DNA of 36,442 nt from the NCBI GenBank assembly GCA_016234355.1, contig JACRFC010000214.1, positions 1 through 36,442 on the forward strand, in the 5' to 3' direction. This stretch comes from Ignavibacteriales bacterium. GTDB lineage: Bacteria > Bacteroidota > Ignavibacteria > Ignavibacteriales > Melioribacteraceae. Positions 1-10,237 of the stretch are shown here, piece by piece. The notes under the pieces were generated by a model, which had not been told where the DNA came from, made no database searches, and was given only the letters and a program-made list of their open reading frames with translations. The position numbers and the translations under genes are program-made. How positions within the stretch are numbered: position 1 is the first letter of the stretch; every line of letters starts with the position of its first letter.

Positions 1-2
1 TT

Positions 3-110
3 ATTGATGATATTGATTTAGAGCTATTAAAAAATCATAGAAAAACTGGAAGTGTTTTGAACTGGGAAGATCGAAGAACAGATTTGTATAATATTATATA
101 TAAAAAATAA
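3..110 (+). CDS. C-terminal fragment of a protein truncated by the window start
   Basis: Open frame from position 3 reads IDDIDLELLKNHRKTGSVLNWEDRRTDLYNIIYKK then TAA at 108-110; family not identified. Confidence 0.35.
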   Translation: MDDIDLELLKNHRKTGSVLNWEDRRTDLYNIIYKK

Positions 111-159
111 AAAAAGTCTCCTCTCGAGAAGGAACTACAGGGGTGTGTTTGGGAATTTT

Positions 160-1839
160 TTATTTCACCTTTATAACTAAACTTGTAATATCATCAGACT
201 GTTCGGCTCCGTGTGTGAAATCTTCAACATTGAATTTAATATGTGCAAGAATATTTTGAGCACTCTCTTCGTATTTCTGTAATGCTAATGTTTCTAATCT
301 TTCATCGGAAAACTCTTCCCACTTATCATTCATAGCTTCAGTGATTCCATCTGTAAAAAGAATAATTGCATCACCGCTTTCAAGTCGAACAGTTTCGGAA
401 ATATATGGAATCATTGTTTCCATAACGCCAAGTATCATTCCGCCTTTTTTAAGTTTTGTAATATTGTAGTTTCTTATATGAAGCGGCGGATTATGACCTG
501 CATTAACATAAGTAAGTTCTTTTTTAGCATTATCAATTATTCCCCAAAAGAAAGTTATGAAACTTCCCATGGTTGTATTTTCAGCAACAAGATCATTCAT
601 TAAACCGGTAGCTTCTGCAAGCTGCATTTTCATTTTGCAAATTGATTTTAAGAATGCTTGAATGTTTGCCATTAACAAAGCAGCAGGAACTCCCTTTCCG
701 GAAACATCGGCAATCGCAAACAAGACTTTATTTTCTTCTAATTTTACAATATCATAATAATCACCGCCTACCATGCGTGCCGATTTATTAAATGCGGCTA
801 TTTCAAAATTGGAAAGTTTGGGAATTGATTTTGGTAAAAGATTATTCTGAATATTCCGTGCAGTTTCCAAATCTTTTTCAAGCCGCTGTTTCTCAAGTGT
901 TTCTTTGAAGAGACGGGCATTTTCAATTGAAATGATTGCAAGACTACCTACTGAAGAAACAAATTCAATATCAGATTTAGTATACTGAAGTTCATTCTTT
1001 CTTTTACCAAGAAGAATTAATCCTTTTGTTTCCCCTTTAATCTGCATTGGTACAATAAGATCAACGCCAACTTCAGCAAATGGTTTGTATTTATCAATTA
1101 ATTCATTTCTGGTAAGCGGTTTTGTAAATTGATTTGATTCACACTGTTTAAGCGAATTCCTCAAATGATTTTCATCAAATCTATTATCGAGAAAATGTAA
1201 AGTATTAGCAGCGCAGGATATCACAGCATATTTAGAAACAAGCATCTGCCCGATCAAAGAATACACAAGCATTTTGCTAACCATTTCTATCTGTAATATT
1301 CCGCTGAATTCTTTGCTAAGATCGAATAGAGAACTTAGTTGATTTACCTTTGCATCCAGATCACGATTTACACGTTTTAATTTTTCAACCATTATTGAAT
1401 TTTCAATAGCGGTTGATCCGACATTGAGAATTGTTTTTAAGAAATTAATATCTTCTTCTTCGTAGTCTTTGCCTGTTAATCTTTGACCAAGAATTAATAT
1501 ACCCTTCAATCCTTCAGATGATTTAATATCCTGAACGATTGGAAAGTTATTTTCTTCGATATACGAACTTAACTCACCGCTTGTTTCATAATTGTGAATT
1601 GTAATCTTTGGAAATTTCGAAATAATATTATTTGAAATACCTTTAGAGACTTTCACTTCAAAATATTTTTCATCGTTTAGAAGCGCAATCATTCCTTTCG
1701 TTGTATGAAATTTTCCAAAACAAGTAAGAAGAATATTATTAAGACTAAAATTTAGGTCGAGTGTAGAATTAATAAGATTGCTGAAATCAACAAGAGCTGA
1801 AAAGTTTCTTAGTGCCGCATTATTATCTAATTGCTGCAT
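160..1839 (-). CDS. GAF-domain SpoIIE/PP2C-type serine phosphatase (RsbU-like)
   Basis: ORF 559 aa; C-terminal PP2C motifs LETARNIQNNLLP, MVGGDYYDI, FAIADVSGKGVPAALLMA, YVNAGHNPP, ILFTDGITEAMN; GAF-like N-terminal regions. Confidence 0.9.
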   Translation of the reverse strand: MQQLDNNAALRNFSALVDFSNLINSTLDLNFSLNNILLTCFGKFHTTKGMIALLNDEKYFEVKVSKGISNNIISKFPKITIHNYETSGELSSYIEENNFPIVQDIKSSEGLKGILILGQRLTGKDYEEEDINFLKTILNVGSTAIENSIMVEKLKRVNRDLDAKVNQLSSLFDLSKEFSGILQIEMVSKMLVYSLIGQMLVSKYAVISCAANTLHFLDNRFDENHLRNSLKQCESNQFTKPLTRNELIDKYKPFAEVGVDLIVPMQIKGETKGLILLGKRKNELQYTKSDIEFVSSVGSLAIISIENARLFKETLEKQRLEKDLETARNIQNNLLPKSIPKLSNFEIAAFNKSARMVGGDYYDIVKLEENKVLFAIADVSGKGVPAALLMANIQAFLKSICKMKMQLAEATGLMNDLVAENTTMGSFITFFWGIIDNAKKELTYVNAGHNPPLHIRNYNITKLKKGGMILGVMETMIPYISETVRLESGDAIILFTDGITEAMNDKWEEFSDERLETLALQKYEESAQNILAHIKFNVEDFTHGAEQSDDITSLVIKVK

Positions 1840-1841
1840 GC

Positions 1842-2279
1842 CTAATTGGGTAGATATTTAACTAAAATGACTTGGTTTTTATTTCCGCTGAGAGTAGAGT
1901 AATTCACTTCATCCATAAGTTTCTTTATTAAGAACATTCCAAGACCGCCCACCCGTTTCTGTTTGTAATATTCACACAGATCGGGTTCGGGTACTATATT
2001 CGGATCAAAATGTGATCCTTCATCAGTAATGGAAATGCTAAACTTCGGGTCGTTAAATTTTATTTTAATGATTATGTTGCCTTCTGGAGAATATTTATAA
2101 GCGTGTTTAATTATGTTTGTGCAAGCTTCATCAACAGCAAGTATTATCTTGCCAATAGTATCTTCAGAGAACCCGCTTTCATCAGCAGCAGATTTTATAA
2201 AATCTCTTATGACGGCAAGATTGTCGGTTTTGCTTTTAATGAGAAGCTCTTTCTCAAATATTTTGTTCCCGGAATTCAA
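1842..2279 (-). CDS. Anti-sigma regulatory factor, HATPase_c serine kinase (RsbW/SpoIIAB-like)
   Basis: ORF 145 aa; N-box DEACTNIIKHAY, G1 ITDEGSHFDP, G2 GGLGMFLIKKLMDEV. Confidence 0.9.
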   Translation of the reverse strand: MNSGNKIFEKELLIKSKTDNLAVIRDFIKSAADESGFSEDTIGKIILAVDEACTNIIKHAYKYSPEGNIIIKIKFNDPKFSISITDEGSHFDPNIVPEPDLCEYYKQKRVGGLGMFLIKKLMDEVNYSTLSGNKNQVILVKYLPN

Positions 2280-2281
2280 GT

Positions 2282-2635
2282 TTATCTTTGATCGCCAAAT
2301 TTGTAAACAGCTTCTTTTTCTTCTTTGTAGAATTCGTATAAAATAGGAAACCCTAAAAGATCGAAAATGTTGTAAACATTTTCTTTCATGTTGGAAAACT
2401 TTATGTCGCCTTTGTTTTCCCTCATAGTTTCCACATAAGCCATAAAGACACCAAGACCCGCACTGCTGATATATTTCAACTCGTCGAAGTTAACAACGAC
2501 CTTAAACTGTCTTTCATCAAGCAGTTTGTTGAAAATATTTTCGAGCTCGGGCGCTGTGTGGGCATCAAGATACCCTTTCACATCAATTACACTTACGGAA
2601 CCGACACCCCGCAAGTTTACGTTGAACTCCGCCAT
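2282..2635 (-). CDS. STAS-domain anti-sigma factor antagonist (RsbV/SpoIIAA-like)
   Basis: ORF 117 aa; STAS core VVNFDELKYISSAGLGVFM with the conserved phosphoacceptor-type Ser. Confidence 0.9.
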   Translation of the reverse strand: MAEFNVNLRGVGSVSVIDVKGYLDAHTAPELENIFNKLLDERQFKVVVNFDELKYISSAGLGVFMAYVETMRENKGDIKFSNMKENVYNIFDLLGFPILYEFYKEEKEAVYKFGDQR

Positions 2636-2653
2636 TAAATATCTCCGCTTTTA

Positions 2654-4699
2654 TTAATTGTTTTGATTCCACTTGAATATTACTAGTGTGATGTCATCAT
2701 GCTGAGAATGATTTTTGGAAAATAAACTCAACTCTTTCATTACTGCATTAGAAATTAAATCTAAACTTTTTCCGCGATTATTGAGAACAATGGTATCTAA
2801 TCTTTCATAACCGAAATCTTCTTCCTTATGATTCTTTGCTTCCGTGATACCATCGGAATAACATATAATAATATCATTATTCTTTAATTGAATTTCCGTC
2901 TCTTTTAATGAAGAAGCAAATCTCGGATTGTAATCGAGACCCAGACCAATCCCGGGCGGTTGAATGCTTTCTATTCTTTCTCCGCTGCATAGTAAAATTG
3001 GTGTATGCCCCGCTCTTGCAAAATTTAGTATACCATTCTTTTTATTGATGATACCGTAAATAGCAGTCACGAAATTTCTTTTATCTAAACTTCTTTTTAA
3101 TGTATCATTGACTCTTATCAAAAGCTCTTTCGGGTTTGTAATAATTTTTGATAACGATTCGAATATGCCTTTAACTTCTGCCATAATAAACGCCGAGCTG
3201 ATTCCTTTTCCGGAAACATCTGCAACAACAAAACCGAGGAGGTCATCACTTAGTTCAAAGAAATCATAATAATCGCCGCCTACCTCAAACGCCGGAACAA
3301 ATAATGCAGAAATTTCAAGTCGGTTTGAAGTTGGAACTGTACTTGGAAGAATTTTCTTTTGAATATCCCGGGCAACATCAAGTTCTTTTTCTAATCTTTC
3401 TTTCTCGATTGATTCTTCAAACAACTTAGCATTTTCTAATGCTACTGCCGCATAATCTGCAAATGCTTGAACTGCTTTTTTTTCATCCCGGTCAAAATTA
3501 TTTTCTCTGTGTCTTGCTGCAAAGAGATATCCGTTAATTTTCTTTTGAACTTTTAAAGGAGCAATTGCAATAGATTTGAATATCTGTCCGCCCTCGTTTG
3601 TATTGGATATGATAGAATCATATTGGATAATTCCAATTGAATCATAATCGTTTTCACCGGATCCTAAAAGATTATTGGTAATCTTATCCGCATCAACATA
3701 CCCTATATTATGCACGGAACTTAACTCAATATTTGCAGCAGATTTTAATACTAACCATGCAGAATCAGAATTACATACTCTTGTTGTTATTGTAGTTATA
3801 GTTTCAGCTAATTCCTTAAAATCAAATACTTGTGTGATAAGGTTTGTTAGGTCCATCAAAGAAGAAACTTCTTCGGCTTTTCTATCAAATGCTTCCGCTG
3901 TTGGTAAATGGAAAAGAGTTGTAAAGAATATTATACCAAAATTTATTGTTCCATAAATCATAACCAGGCTCATTAATGTATGCAGCCCGGGAGAAAAAGT
4001 ATAAACAATTTGACGCATTATACTATTATTAATAAATGTTGCAAAATTAATTCCGAATAAAGTGGATAGGATTACTGAGATTATCAATAAATAATATTTC
4101 TGTTTTTTTGTTAGGAAAGCAATCCAGGAAACACGTGTAGAATTAAGACAAATTAAAACAATTGTTACTACATAAAATGCGCTTTGCGGATAATCAAATG
4201 AAGGATCAAATAGAACTAATATATTAGAGAAAAAGGTCAATGCAAAAAAAACAAGCATAGTATTAAAGAACGTGCTTAGATCTCTCTTTTGTCTAAGAAA
4301 AAATAATTCGCGAAATGTTGAGAAGATATAAACTATTGATCCGATAAAAACAAATGCTAATAAAACAGAAAACAGAGAATTGAAAAATCCGATTCCCCTG
4401 CTGTTATCAGCAGAGCCCAAAATTGAATTTGCAATAGACACTATAAAGAAAATTAGAGCGGCAAGTATTCCGGCATTTAATATTAATGTTAAAGGAGAAT
4501 CAACTTTAGTATTTAAGAACTGATGGACATAATGATAAAGGAAAAAAACTGAGAGAAATACAAGTAACTCATTTATGATAGCAAGAACATTAGTATCATG
4601 AAGCGGAAAGATCATATTGAATAAAAAAAGTAGAATGGAAAGGAGAATAGCATTCTCTAGTCCTCGTGAGCGGGAAATATTTTTCAATTGATTGCGCAT
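2654..4699 (-). CDS. Membrane-anchored GAF-PP2C (SpoIIE) phosphatase
   Basis: ORF 681 aa; multiple hydrophobic N-terminal segments, GAF region, PP2C motifs VARDIQKKILP, EVGGDYYDFFE, FVVADVSGKGISSAFIMA, ARAGHTPILL, ICYSDGITEAKN. Confidence 0.88.
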   Translation of the reverse strand: MRNQLKNISRSRGLENAILLSILLFLFNMIFPLHDTNVLAIINELLVFLSVFFLYHYVHQFLNTKVDSPLTLILNAGILAALIFFIVSIANSILGSADNSRGIGFFNSLFSVLLAFVFIGSIVYIFSTFRELFFLRQKRDLSTFFNTMLVFFALTFFSNILVLFDPSFDYPQSAFYVVTIVLICLNSTRVSWIAFLTKKQKYYLLIISVILSTLFGINFATFINNSIMRQIVYTFSPGLHTLMSLVMIYGTINFGIIFFTTLFHLPTAEAFDRKAEEVSSLMDLTNLITQVFDFKELAETITTITTRVCNSDSAWLVLKSAANIELSSVHNIGYVDADKITNNLLGSGENDYDSIGIIQYDSIISNTNEGGQIFKSIAIAPLKVQKKINGYLFAARHRENNFDRDEKKAVQAFADYAAVALENAKLFEESIEKERLEKELDVARDIQKKILPSTVPTSNRLEISALFVPAFEVGGDYYDFFELSDDLLGFVVADVSGKGISSAFIMAEVKGIFESLSKIITNPKELLIRVNDTLKRSLDKRNFVTAIYGIINKKNGILNFARAGHTPILLCSGERIESIQPPGIGLGLDYNPRFASSLKETEIQLKNNDIIICYSDGITEAKNHKEEDFGYERLDTIVLNNRGKSLDLISNAVMKELSLFSKNHSQHDDITLVIFKWNQNN

Positions 4700-4748
4700 A
4701 TTTTACAATATGGATCCTTAATAATTTATTTCAACAACTGTCATAATG

Positions 4749-6041
4749 TTAGTTCACTCTTGTTGAGTCGGTTTTTCGACGATCATATTTTTTAAGATCT
4801 TTTTTCAATTTCATCATAGCATCACGAATTTTTGTTTTAGTCAACGAGTCTTTTGCTGTAAACTTATTACTGCCTGTGATAGAATCCATCTTTGCACCAA
4901 ACTCTGCCAGTTTGCTAAAATCCTGCTTAGAAAGTAACTCCATAGTTTTATTAACTATTTCATAGGGATCGATAAGTCTCGATTGGACATCTGTGTGTGC
5001 TTGAGACGGAGAGGGTACTTTCGGTGGTTTGTAAGATTTTCCTTTGGAAAAATACATTGGAATAGAAATATTCTTTAATTGTTTTGCAACTTCATTTAGT
5101 TTTACTCTTATGCTATCTGAAATCAAATCCGACAAACCATTAATCGTTTCTGCAGGAATTACTACTTTAAATAGGTTAGAATCTAATTTAAATGAATAAT
5201 CAGATTCAGCAGTAACAGAATGTTTATTTTTTACTTCTGGGGGCATAACATCAAAATTAAAATCATACTTAGGCATTGGGGAATGTCCAACAGATTTACT
5301 TTTTTCAAAATCTTCTAAATGCTTATTAAATTTTTCCTGATCCCAATTAAAATAAGTTCTGGCAACAGTATCCGGTGAGATAAGTATATATTCATTGTAA
5401 GGAATTTGTTTCGCAGAAACTATCATATTCGATATCTTTTCATTATTGTAAAATTTATAAGCATTCGGAAAAAGTTCTTTCGATTTAGTTTCGTCAACTT
5501 TTTGTGCAAACGATATTAGATCCGCAAGCACAGCCTGCTGCAAGACCGGCAGTCCCGGATTTACGGCAATTGTACTTTTATCATTTACTAATACAGATGA
5601 GTAGATTTCTTTTTTATACGAACTTAAAATCGAATCAGCTTCAGCTTTTTGTTTTTCATTCAATCCAAGAAGTTTTACAAACGTATTATAATTTTTAGTC
5701 TGCTGGTTGTAGTAGGCGGGTTTTATTTCATATATATTATTACCGGGTTCATCTTTCGAAATTAATAGAACTTTATTTTTCTCTTTATCAAGCGGAATGC
5801 TCTGATACAACGCAAAATTAAAAACATCCTCATTGTTAATCTCGGTCTCAAAGAGAAGCGGTTTTAAATTTTTGGCTATGGCAAGTAAGTTATTTTTTCC
5901 TGCTTCGATTATTCGGCTAATGTCTCTCTTATTATATTTGAAAAAGAACATCAGTGCTATAGTGAGCAAAAATAAAATAATATAGGGAACAAATTTTTTG
6001 AAATTATCAAAGTTTGTTATTTTTTTTACATGTCCTTCCAT
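4749..6041 (-). CDS. Hypothetical single-pass membrane protein encoded directly after an ECF sigma factor
   Basis: ORF 430 aa; one N-terminal TM (VPYIILFLLTIALMFFF) after a short cytosolic tail; starts 3 nt after the sigma factor stop; no recognised domain. Confidence 0.8.
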   Translation of the reverse strand: MEGHVKKITNFDNFKKFVPYIILFLLTIALMFFFKYNKRDISRIIEAGKNNLLAIAKNLKPLLFETEINNEDVFNFALYQSIPLDKEKNKVLLISKDEPGNNIYEIKPAYYNQQTKNYNTFVKLLGLNEKQKAEADSILSSYKKEIYSSVLVNDKSTIAVNPGLPVLQQAVLADLISFAQKVDETKSKELFPNAYKFYNNEKISNMIVSAKQIPYNEYILISPDTVARTYFNWDQEKFNKHLEDFEKSKSVGHSPMPKYDFNFDVMPPEVKNKHSVTAESDYSFKLDSNLFKVVIPAETINGLSDLISDSIRVKLNEVAKQLKNISIPMYFSKGKSYKPPKVPSPSQAHTDVQSRLIDPYEIVNKTMELLSKQDFSKLAEFGAKMDSITGSNKFTAKDSLTKTKIRDAMMKLKKDLKKYDRRKTDSTRVN

Positions 6042-6044
6042 TTA

Positions 6045-6644
6045 CTAAGCTCTTAATTCTTTTTGATAAGGTTCAAGAATCAATTTTAAACTTTCACGCG
6101 CACGAAATATTCTTGACTTAATTGTTCCGACTTCTGTTCCCATTTGATCTGCAATTTCTTTATAACTAAATCCATCAATATCTCTCATCACAAGAGGGGT
6201 TCTCAATTTTTCAGGAAGCTTTTCTATTGCGCTTCTTACCAGATTTGGGATATCAACATTTTCAGAAAATGGTCCGGTACCATATTCAGTATCAGAATCT
6301 TTAATAGGAACAAAAATGCTTCGTACTCTTTTTTTACGAAGATAATCTCTGCATTTGTTAACTGTTATTCTATATAACCATGTAGTAAATTTTGATTCGA
6401 ACCGAAATTCTTTGAGCTTATGATAAACACTAATAAAAACATCCTGGGAAATATCATCAACAAATTCTGCATCACCCAAAGTTAAAAAGACTAAATTTCT
6501 AACCTTATCTTTATGTTTGATGACTAGTGTTCGAAATGTTGTATCATTACCTTTAATGAAGGCTTTAATTAAAATAAAGTCTTCATCTTTCTCATTCTTG
6601 CCTTCGCTAAAATCAAATGTTTCTTGATCTTTTAATAAATCCAT
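6045..6644 (-). CDS. RNA polymerase ECF-family sigma factor (sigma-70 region 2 and region 4)
   Basis: ORF 199 aa; FVDDISQDVFISVYHKLKEFRFESKFTTWLYRITVNKCRDYLRK and region 4 MRDIDGFSYKEIADQMGTEVGTIKSRIFRARESLK. Confidence 0.93.
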   Translation of the reverse strand: MDLLKDQETFDFSEGKNEKDEDFILIKAFIKGNDTTFRTLVIKHKDKVRNLVFLTLGDAEFVDDISQDVFISVYHKLKEFRFESKFTTWLYRITVNKCRDYLRKKRVRSIFVPIKDSDTEYGTGPFSENVDIPNLVRSAIEKLPEKLRTPLVMRDIDGFSYKEIADQMGTEVGTIKSRIFRARESLKLILEPYQKELRA

Positions 6645-6876
6645 ACTTTTAGACGATGATTCGGGTTTATTGTTCCTTTCAAACTAAGCATTTCTGAAAT
6701 CATTTTTTCAAATGTAACGGAGATAAAATGACTTTCTTTTTACTCGAGTATTCAATAATTTACTTATGAATATAATTATTTGTGTATTATTATATCCAAT
6801 CTGTAAATTTTAATTTTGATAATCATTGTAAATTATAAAATCGAGATATAACTTAAATTAAAATTCAGGAGAAACT

Positions 6877-7215
6877 ATGAAGGTCAAAACAATTGAGAAA
6901 TATGGAGCTGTTGTAATAGAATTAAAAGGAAATGTTATGGGCGGACCTGAAGCTCAGGAATTCAGCGATACCCTTCATAAACTTATTGATGACGATAAGA
7001 AAAATGTAATAGTTGATTTAGCTGAAACAAAATTCATGAACAGTTCCGGTCTCGGTATGTTGATCAGCGGTTACACAACTATGAAGAACGGCGGCGGTTC
7101 AATGAAACTTGCTAATGCTACAGAAAAGATCGAAAGTTTACTTGTAATAACAAAACTTATAACTGTATTTGAACATTATACTTCTGTTGAAGAAGCTGTT
7201 AATAGTTTTAAATAA
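6877..7215 (+). CDS. STAS-domain anti-anti-sigma factor
   Basis: ORF 112 aa; NVIVDLAETKFMNSSGLGMLISGY; RBS AGGAGA upstream. Confidence 0.92.
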   Translation: MKVKTIEKYGAVVIELKGNVMGGPEAQEFSDTLHKLIDDDKKNVIVDLAETKFMNSSGLGMLISGYTTMKNGGGSMKLANATEKIESLLVITKLITVFEHYTSVEEAVNSFK

Positions 7216-7221
7216 TTTTTG

Positions 7222-7272
7222 CGGAGCTATTTTACTTTATAGCTCCGGTATTGAATGCCGGAGTATTTTTTT
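7222..7272 (+). promoter_or_regulatory. Two overlapping hairpins with a T7 tract: terminator of the STAS gene and/or attenuator of purA
   Basis: CGGAGCTAT (7222-7230) pairs with ATAGCTCCG (7239-7247); CTCCGG (7243-7248) also pairs with CCGGAG (7258-7263), followed by T7 at 7266-7272. Confidence 0.65.
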
Positions 7273-7300
7273 CCCTACCAAATTTTTTACCGAGGAATAA

Positions 7301-8569
<1,269 letters not shown>

Positions 8570-8654
8570 AATAATTTTTACCATATCTATAATTTAATTA
8601 GCAAAATCCGTTTTTGTAAATTCCGTTTAGAATTATTTCTCTTAGGAGAGTAAA

Positions 8655-9878
8655 ATGAAAATGACCGGTGGTCCCGCCTCAATGAATATTAAACTTGCAC
8701 TAATTATTATTGGTGCAACGATTGCGCTCGGAACACTTTATTACACTCAAAATCTTGTAGGCAGACTACAGCAACGAGAAAAAGATATTGTTCAGTTATA
8801 TGCCAGCAGTCTTGAGTACGGTGCTAGTACAGAAACTATTAATGCAGATTTTACATTTGTTTTTCAAAATATTATAGAAAGAATTGACTTCCCTCTTATT
8901 CTAACCGATCAAAATGACCGGGTAAATTCCACCGGAATTGTAAGCGGTTACAAAAATATCGAACACGATCCAAAACTACCCGATCAAAAATTAAAAATTT
9001 TTCTTCAGGAAAAAGTAATTGAGCTCTCCAAACAACACGCTCCCATTTTAGTCAAATCCCCTTCGGGCACAATACTTCAAAAAATTTATTACGGTGATTC
9101 TGATATTATTCAGCGTCTTCGTTTTTACCCTTATCTGCAAATATTATTTGCTCTAGTTTTTCTGATCATTGCTTATACAAGTTTCAGTTATGTTAAAAAA
9201 AGCGAGCAAAGAAATATTTGGGTGGGAATGTCTAAAGAAACCGCTCATCAACTTGGTACTCCTATTTCAAGTCTTATGGGTTGGAATGAAATGTTGAAAA
9301 TGAATTATTCCAATCATGATAAAGTATTAGATATTTCAGATGAGATTAGTAGCGATCTAACACGATTAAGTAAAATCACAAAACGATTTTCAAAAATCGG
9401 TTCAAAACCGGAATTAATTGATGAAAATCCTTACGAAATTATAGTGAATGTTATCAATTATTTTCAGCGACGTTTACCTCAGTTGGGCAAAAATGTATTA
9501 ATTTCTATTGCGGGCGAAAAAGAACAAAAGGTAAAACTAAATATCGAATTATTTGAATGGGTCATCGAAAACTTAATTAAAAATGCACTTGATGCAATTG
9601 ATAACAAAGAAGGAAAAATTACTTTTAAGGTAGAGCATAATCGCAATAAGATTGAAATTGAAGTTACCGACAACGGCAAAGGGATAGAAAACAACAGAAG
9701 AAAAGATATTTTCCGACCTGGTTATAGTACTAAAAGAAGGGGTTGGGGTTTGGGATTAAGTTTATCAAAAAGAATTATTGAAGATTATCACAATGGGAAA
9801 ATTTTTGTAAAACAATCAATTATTAATGTCGGTGCTACTTTTAAAATTATTTTAAATTCATCCGAAGAAATTACCTGA
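8655..9878 (+). CDS. Membrane sensor histidine kinase
   Basis: ORF 407 aa; two TM segments, H-box KETAHQLGTPISSLMGW, N-box NLIKNALDAID, VTDNGKGI, RRGWGLGLSLSKRII; no adjacent response regulator. Confidence 0.93.
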   Translation: MKMTGGPASMNIKLALIIIGATIALGTLYYTQNLVGRLQQREKDIVQLYASSLEYGASTETINADFTFVFQNIIERIDFPLILTDQNDRVNSTGIVSGYKNIEHDPKLPDQKLKIFLQEKVIELSKQHAPILVKSPSGTILQKIYYGDSDIIQRLRFYPYLQILFALVFLIIAYTSFSYVKKSEQRNIWVGMSKETAHQLGTPISSLMGWNEMLKMNYSNHDKVLDISDEISSDLTRLSKITKRFSKIGSKPELIDENPYEIIVNVINYFQRRLPQLGKNVLISIAGEKEQKVKLNIELFEWVIENLIKNALDAIDNKEGKITFKVEHNRNKIEIEVTDNGKGIENNRRKDIFRPGYSTKRRGWGLGLSLSKRIIEDYHNGKIFVKQSIINVGATFKIILNSSEEIT

Positions 9879-9913
9879 AAATTATTCCTATAGAGTACAC
9901 CCTAAGACATTCC

Positions 9914-10155
9914 GACTGATAGTCTGATTAGCAATATGTAACGAAATTCGTTTCCAAGTTTCAAGAATGCGTTTATTCTTATTCCCAAACTCAAGGATAT
10001 GCACTTTTCCTATCCGAAATAAAACTAAATTTTCTAAATAATTAATTGGTATGTTCTTTGAACAGACAATAGTGCCCTAATTATCGAATGTGTTAAACCC
10101 TCCTATATAACAGATCAAACTGCTATGGTTCGCCCTCAACCATAGCAGTTTATTT
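9914..10155 (+). ncRNA. Candidate structured small RNA in a 359-bp intergenic region
   Basis: Series of short hairpins (9914-9924, 9940-9952, 9963-9980, 9995-10015, 10052-10064) ending in a strong terminator hairpin at 10117-10151; no family match recognised. Confidence 0.35.
10117..10155 (+). terminator. Rho-independent terminator-like hairpin
   Basis: Perfect 14-bp stem AAACTGCTATGGTT / AACCATAGCAGTTT, 7-nt loop CGCCCTC, then ATTTTC. Confidence 0.8.
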
Positions 10156-10237
10156 TCAAGATAATTCAAAAAACAATTGATTAATATCAAACCATAATAT
10201 TTTGTAAATTTGCCCCTCAAATAATCTTAGTGGATTA

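Noticed and set aside
116-135. TCTCGAGA-centred palindrome near the left edge as a terminator
   Set aside because: No loop, mismatched arms and no T-tract in a suitable position
2103-2346. Plus-strand ORFs (62 and 77 aa) opposite the RsbW/STAS genes
   Set aside because: Antisense to well-supported coding genes, low-complexity, no recognisable domain
3675-3956. 93-aa plus-strand ORF
   Set aside because: Antisense shadow of the PP2C phosphatase gene
6709-6716. TACATTTG on the minus strand as a -7 element for the ECF operon
   Set aside because: No TTG at suitable spacing upstream; single motif too weak in AT-rich DNA
10205-10212. TAAATTTG as promoter -7 element for the dCMP deaminase gene
   Set aside because: Nearest TTG is about 25 bp upstream, outside the preferred spacing; kept out of features
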